A DNA stretch of 64,000 bases from Flavihumibacter petaseus NBRC 106054 (GTDB lineage: Bacteria; Bacteroidota; Bacteroidia; Chitinophagales; Chitinophagaceae). The stretch is taken from the NCBI RefSeq assembly GCF_000974785.1, contig NZ_BBWV01000001.1:1736001-1800000 (forward strand), in the 5' to 3' direction. The notes below the pieces were generated by a model. It ran no database searches, was not told where the DNA came from, and saw only the letters and a program-made list of their open reading frames with translations. A program made the position numbers and the translations under genes. The number at the start of each line of letters is the position of its first letter. Positions within the stretch are counted from its first letter, which is position 1. Positions 60,865-64,000 of this stretch are shown here, piece after piece.

Positions 60865-60895
60865 GGTCGGTGGTGTCTACTGCCGGCCCTTTTTA
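60865..60895 (+). terminator. Intrinsic terminator with wobble pairs
   Basis: A 10-bp stem with three G-T pairs (60865-60874 with 60879-60888) and loop GTCT, followed by CTTTTTATT. Ends the stand-alone domain gene, 50 bases after its stop. Confidence 0.7.
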
Positions 60896-60971
60896 TTACA
60901 ACTCATGCGGACAATCCGGCATTTCAACCTCCTGACCTTGTGCTGGTCGGATAAACCCGGAATTTTGTGGT

Positions 60972-61472
60972 ATGGTATACAAAGGGAAAAAACTCACGAA
61001 TAGCTATAGTGGTCAGCAATTGGTGTTTTTGCGTACGGCTGCCGAAACCAACGGATCCATGCTGGAAATGGAGATGACCCTAATGGGAAACAGTCCTGAG
61101 CCTCCGTTACATTATCATCCGCTTCAATCCGAAGAATTCCGGATTCTAACAGGCAAATTGACGGTGAGAATGGGAGACAATGTCCGCGAATATGGAAAAG
61201 GACAGTATTTCGCGATACCTTCCAGGACGCCGCATTCCATGTGGAATGCAGGCGCGGAGGCAGTTGTAGTGAACTGGAAAGTGCAACCTGCGCTGGAGAC
61301 GGCAGAGTTTTTCGAACAGGCTTATAATTTAGGAAAGCCGGGATTGATAGACAAAATTGCACTTGCCAGGAAATATGCCCATGTATTCCGTCTTTCTAAA
61401 CCTCATCCCGTAATGCTCTGGCTCCTATATATACTGGTCTATCCAATGATCTGGTTGAAAAAGAAATGCTGA
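60972..61472 (+). CDS. Cupin-domain protein with C-terminal membrane helix
   Basis: A 166-residue protein with an RmlC-like cupin: PPLHYHPLQSEEFRILTGKLTVRMGD supplies the His-x-His and Glu of a metal site, and FAIPSRTPHSMWNAG the second motif. A C-terminal hydrophobic run (PHPVMLWLLYILVYPMIWLKKK) is probably a membrane helix. GAATTTTG, a weak -7-like box, lies 4 bases before the ATG. Function unknown. Possibly a small-molecule sensor or dioxygenase-type enzyme. Confidence 0.8.
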   Translation: MVYKGKKLTNSYSGQQLVFLRTAAETNGSMLEMEMTLMGNSPEPPLHYHPLQSEEFRILTGKLTVRMGDNVREYGKGQYFAIPSRTPHSMWNAGAEAVVVNWKVQPALETAEFFEQAYNLGKPGLIDKIALARKYAHVFRLSKPHPVMLWLLYILVYPMIWLKKKC

Positions 61473-61503
61473 TATCTCCATAAAGTGCTACAGATTTGCC
61501 AAC

Positions 61504-61983
61504 ATGAAAGCGGCAACTGTTCAGGAAATCAAGACAGGATTGGAAGAACTCTCATCGGCACAAGTCAGCGCTCTTTGCCTTCGTCTTGTTAAATTCAAAA
61601 AGGAGAACAAGGAACTGGTCACCTATATGCTTTTCGAGTCGGGAGATCAGCAATCCTATGTCAACACGCTGATCACAGAAATGGAACAGGCGTTCGGAGA
61701 AATCAATCAGTCCACTTTGTATCTCGCAAAAAAGAGCTTGCGTCGATTACTGCGGGAAGCCAACAAACATATCCGTTATATCGGGGAGAAGACCGCCGAG
61801 GTTGATTTGCTAATGGCCTGGTGCAGGTGTCTGAAACAATCAGGTATCCCATTCCAGAAAAGCACGGCACTCGATAATCTGTATAAAGCGCAGCTCAAAA
61901 AGGTCAGGAAGATCATTGAGGGGATGCATGAAGACCTGCAATACGACTATTCACGTGCGCTTAAAAAGCTGTCCGATCAATGA
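61504..61983 (+). CDS. Helical hypothetical protein (159 aa)
   Basis: A 159-residue mostly helical, charged protein (EIKTGLEELSSAQVSALCLRLVKFKKENKEL, then LYLAKKSLRRLLREANKHIRYIGEK). It has no recognised family or active-site pattern; an adaptor-like role is possible. CAGATTTG, a TAnnTTTG-like box, lies 5 bases before the ATG. Its stop overlaps the stop of the convergent flavoprotein gene by 7 bases. Confidence 0.65.
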   Translation: MKAATVQEIKTGLEELSSAQVSALCLRLVKFKKENKELVTYMLFESGDQQSYVNTLITEMEQAFGEINQSTLYLAKKSLRRLLREANKHIRYIGEKTAEVDLLMAWCRCLKQSGIPFQKSTALDNLYKAQLKKVRKIIEGMHEDLQYDYSRALKKLSDQ

Positions 61984-63023
61984 AGAATGCTGTGTAAGGC
62001 AGCGGTATTGACGTTTCGCCATACACGATTGATTTCGCTGAAGCGGTTTGCCGCTTCCATTCCGCAAAAAGGGAACAGGTCATTGACCAGTCCACGCGAG
62101 CCATTTGCCAGTTTTCGCGCGGCGTAACTGGTTGCCCGGAGAAGGTCTGGGGGAATTTCATGGCCGGTTTCGAGGATATGCCAGGTTTTTTCAACCAGGG
62201 CGTACAACGCCGTTCGCCATTCCTGAATTTGCTGAAGCGCTTCCATTTTACGATCTGCACCGTCTTTTCTGGGGTCGGCGAGATCAAGGAACCGAAGGCA
62301 CATTCCCGAAAGATTGACTGCGATGGTAGTTTCAGCCAGCTGGAGAAATGGATATCTGTATACGGCCGCAGGTTCTATGGCGTAAGCCGGATCGATCGTA
62401 AAGCATTGCTCTGCAGGTACAAATACGTTTTCAAGGGCAAAGGAATGGCTGGCAGTAGCCACCATACCTATGGCATTCCAGGTGGGAAGAAGATTAACCT
62501 GGTTCCTGGGCACCCAGGCGGTTAGCAATTGCTCTTCCCCTTTTTCATTTTTTACCGCGATCCCATTGTTTTCCACCCTGGCGTTGAACGTAAAGACGGT
62601 GGCCTGCAAGGCGCCGCTGGCATAGGGCCAGTATCCTGTGAGCTGCCATCCGTTTTTAACCGGCGTGGCAACCCCGGAAGGCATGCCGCTGCCGCCGATA
62701 CAAGCCCTGGGATCAGCCCACCATTGCCGGCACACAGCATCTTCGAGAAATCCACTGAACCACCCGGCACCGCTGCATAACGTAACCGTCCACCCGATAC
62801 TGCCATCCACCCAGGCAAGTACTTCCTGAAGCCGCAGACCCTCGGGCAGATTGGCGTCCAGACCGCCGTAAATCTTTGGCACAAAAAGCCGGAACCAGTT
62901 CTTGCGGTAAATAATTTCCAATTGTTCGGGGTGCAGCTGGCCCAGCCGTTCCGCTTCGGCGGCGTGGCTGCGCAGGGAATCCACAGTATCAGGAGAAAGA
63001 TAGGCGGAAGGATGCACGGGCAT
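61977..63023 (-). CDS. Acyl-CoA-dehydrogenase-fold flavoprotein
   Basis: A 348-residue protein with the ACAD layout: N-terminal helices, the middle beta domain GGSGMPSGVATPVKNGWQLTGYWPYASGALQATVF, and helical C-terminus. WPYASGA is a pattern of the flavin-dependent monooxygenase subgroup (HpaB/DszC-like) of this superfamily, so it may be an FMN/FADH2 monooxygenase rather than a dehydrogenase. It is shorter than a typical 380-400-residue member. Starts 6 bases after an exact TACCTTTG box on the minus strand. Confidence 0.82.
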   Translation of the reverse strand: MPVHPSAYLSPDTVDSLRSHAAEAERLGQLHPEQLEIIYRKNWFRLFVPKIYGGLDANLPEGLRLQEVLAWVDGSIGWTVTLCSGAGWFSGFLEDAVCRQWWADPRACIGGSGMPSGVATPVKNGWQLTGYWPYASGALQATVFTFNARVENNGIAVKNEKGEEQLLTAWVPRNQVNLLPTWNAIGMVATASHSFALENVFVPAEQCFTIDPAYAIEPAAVYRYPFLQLAETTIAVNLSGMCLRFLDLADPRKDGADRKMEALQQIQEWRTALYALVEKTWHILETGHEIPPDLLRATSYAARKLANGSRGLVNDLFPFCGMEAANRFSEINRVWRNVNTAALHSILH

Positions 63024-63028
63024 ACATG

Positions 63029-63036
63029 CAAAGGTA
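63029..63036 (-). promoter_or_regulatory. -7 promoter box of the flavoprotein gene
   Basis: Minus-strand TACCTTTG, an exact TAnnTTTG match, 5 bases before the ATG at 63023. Only 4 bases separate it from the plus-strand box at 63041. Confidence 0.6.
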
Positions 63037-63040
63037 TTTT

Positions 63041-63048
63041 TATTTTTG
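63041..63048 (+). promoter_or_regulatory. -7 promoter box of the SRPBCC gene
   Basis: TATTTTTG, an exact TAnnTTTG match, 4 bases before the ATG at 63053. Together with the minus-strand box it forms a back-to-back promoter pair. Confidence 0.6.
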
Positions 63049-63052
63049 TGTC

Positions 63053-63436
63053 ATGAAAGACTACAAAGAATACTTTATCATACCCGCTACGCCGGAAGAA
63101 TTGTACGCAGCATTGACCAATCCGGCCACTATTCAGTTATGGACAGGCGAAAAAGCTGTTATGTCAGAAGAACCGGATTCTGAATTCAGTCTCTGGGAGG
63201 ATTCGATTGTAGGTCGCAACATTGCATTTGAAAAAGGGAAAAAAATAGAGCAGGAATGGTATTTCGGCGACGATCAGCCGGAGTCGTCTATCGTTGTCCT
63301 GAAATTACATCCTCATAAACAGGGTACTTCCCTTGAAATCCGGCAATCCAATATACCGGATGAAGAATATGAAGAAATAATAGAAGGCTGGCGGGAAGTT
63401 TATGTCGCTAGCCTCCTGGATTTCTATACTGAATGA
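63053..63436 (+). CDS. SRPBCC (START-like, AHSA1-type) protein
   Basis: A 127-residue protein of the AHSA1/START-like fold (KEYFIIPATPEELYAALTNPATIQLWTGEKAVMS, then GRNIAFEKGKKIEQEWYF and the final helix YEEIIEGWREVYVASLLDFY). Such proteins bind hydrophobic ligands or aid Hsp90. The start at 63053 follows the -7 box and gives a clean MKDYKEYF N-terminus; an upstream in-frame ATG at 63026 would lie in front of the promoter box, so it is unlikely. Confidence 0.85.
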   Translation: MKDYKEYFIIPATPEELYAALTNPATIQLWTGEKAVMSEEPDSEFSLWEDSIVGRNIAFEKGKKIEQEWYFGDDQPESSIVVLKLHPHKQGTSLEIRQSNIPDEEYEEIIEGWREVYVASLLDFYTE

Positions 63437-63448
63437 ATAATAAGCCTG

Positions 63449-63652
63449 TTACAGGCAGGTGTTGTCCTTATGCTTGATATAGCCCGATTCATGTTTGGGC
63501 ATGTTCCAGCTCGCGAAAGGATTAATAGGAACAATTTTCGTAAGGGATGGCGCTGTCGGTTTTGCCGGTATCCCCTTGCTCACGGCACCACTTCTCTTTT
63601 TTCGGGAAATGTGGTGCACCATTGTTTTTTTTTCTGTGGATAAATTTGCCAT
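63449..63652 (-). CDS. Hypothetical basic protein (67 aa)
   Basis: A 67-residue basic protein (STEKKTMVHHISRKKRSGAVSKGIPAKPTAP, then SLTKIVPINPFASWNMPKHESGYIKHKDNTCL). No family is recognised and composition is only weakly gene-like, but it is the only frame that explains the stretch between two genes. It may be a spurious frame. Confidence 0.35.
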   Translation of the reverse strand: MANLSTEKKTMVHHISRKKRSGAVSKGIPAKPTAPSLTKIVPINPFASWNMPKHESGYIKHKDNTCL

Positions 63653-63762
63653 TTGACTTACAGCTTGTTCAATTATAAGTCCAAATTCCAGGCCACATAC
63701 TAATATTCATTTGTTAAACACGATCCGCGTTGCAACCGCGATTCGCAAGACCAAAAAAATCC

Positions 63763-64000
63763 TCAATCGCGATGCAATGCGTAGAAATTGGGGTTCAATG
63801 ATTTTCGCAGTTGACCGTAGATTTCCTTAGACAAAATAATTTCATCAGCATTTAATGCTTCCCGAAGTTGCGTGGTCGTTCTCACGCCGACAATGGCACT
63901 TGTGATGGCAGAATTTTCGAGAACAAAACGGATTGCCATTGATCCCAGTGAAATTTTGTCAGTTGCCCGATGCATTGCATCCACAACAGTGGCAACAGTT
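63763..64000 (-). CDS. Aldo/keto reductase, C-terminal part (5' end beyond window)
   Basis: An open frame runs in from the window edge (no start inside) and ends at 63763. The 79 residues visible (VVDAMHRATDKISLGSMAIRFVLEN, then SAITSAIVGVRTTTQLREALNADEI and NPNFYALHRD) are the C-terminal end of an aldo/keto reductase: the family's last helix region with the I-V-G-x-R/A-T-x-x-Q-L-x-E motif that binds NADPH. An internal GTG at 63984 is not the true start. Substrate unknown. Confidence 0.75.
   Translation of the reverse strand, partial: TVATVVDAMHRATDKISLGSMAIRFVLENSAITSAIVGVRTTTQLREALNADEIILSKEIYGQLRKSLNPNFYALHRD

Noticed and set aside
63026-63052. Extended SRPBCC start at 63026
   Set aside because: The extra residues overlap the promoter box and are hydrophobic and family-atypical. 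The start at 63053 fits better.
1-64000. CRISPR arrays, rRNA, tRNA, insertion sequences or transposon ends
   Set aside because: No repeat-spacer pattern, no tRNA cloverleaf-like segments and no transposase genes were seen by reading. A dedicated search (tRNAscan-type and IS databases) would be decisive.

Overview
The window looks like chromosomal DNA of a Bacteroidota member, most likely the Chitinophagaceae. The signs are a SusC/SusD pair, many genes preceded by the Bacteroidota-type -7 promoter box (TAnnTTTG), almost no Shine-Dalgarno-type leaders, families such as DUF3127, DUF5690 and Nudix-type AraR, and abundant lipoproteins. I see no rRNA, tRNA, CRISPR array, prophage or insertion sequence. 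Genes are densely packed. Only one gene-free stretch exceeds 300 bases (54832-55148), and it holds a cobalamin riboswitch.

Layout. 1-20.1 kb is a stress, envelope and signalling region: YceI (cut by the window edge), single-domain response regulators, YtxH, holin-like, DUF1328 and lmo0937-type small membrane proteins, two ribosome-hibernation-like proteins, rpoN followed by an NtrC-type activator and two PAS sensor kinases, an OmpA/OmpX-type barrel, a flavin split-barrel stress protein, a cytoplasmic alpha-amylase, an amino-acid-oxidase-like flavoprotein, YihY, DUF2383 and DUF4142. 20.2-29.3 kb is housekeeping: purF, sixA, a GT-B glycosyltransferase, an aminotransferase, a SNF2 helicase and a staphylococcal-type nuclease. 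29.5-31.2 kb holds a GH29 fucosidase with a sugar mutarotase, followed by xseBA.

32.9-44.8 kb is a complete L-arabinose locus on one strand: two exported GH51 arabinofuranosidases, a lipoprotein aldose epimerase, a HAD phosphatase/phosphomutase, araB, araD, araA, a sodium/sugar symporter and a Nudix-fold regulator (AraR) with a degenerate catalytic box. Together these free arabinose in the periplasm, import it and feed it into the pentose phosphate pathway.

45.6-54.3 kb is the most interesting part. A SusC/SusD outer-membrane uptake pair runs straight into a PhnZ-like HD-domain oxygenase. It faces a tight convergent operon of a DUF5690 permease-like protein, a TIGR03364-type FAD oxidoreductase and a PhnX-like hydrolase. 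I read this as an outer-membrane-to-phosphate route for a (probably modified) aminophosphonate that uses TonB-dependent uptake. 54.8-58.8 kb is an eukaryote-like class Ia ribonucleotide reductase (nrdB-nrdA) behind a cobalamin riboswitch. That implies a B12-dependent reductase elsewhere in the genome. 58.8-64 kb holds a pirin-like and intradiol-dioxygenase pair, a stand-alone SusC-type N-terminal domain, a cupin, an acyl-CoA-dehydrogenase-fold flavoprotein, an SRPBCC protein and the end of an aldo/keto reductase.
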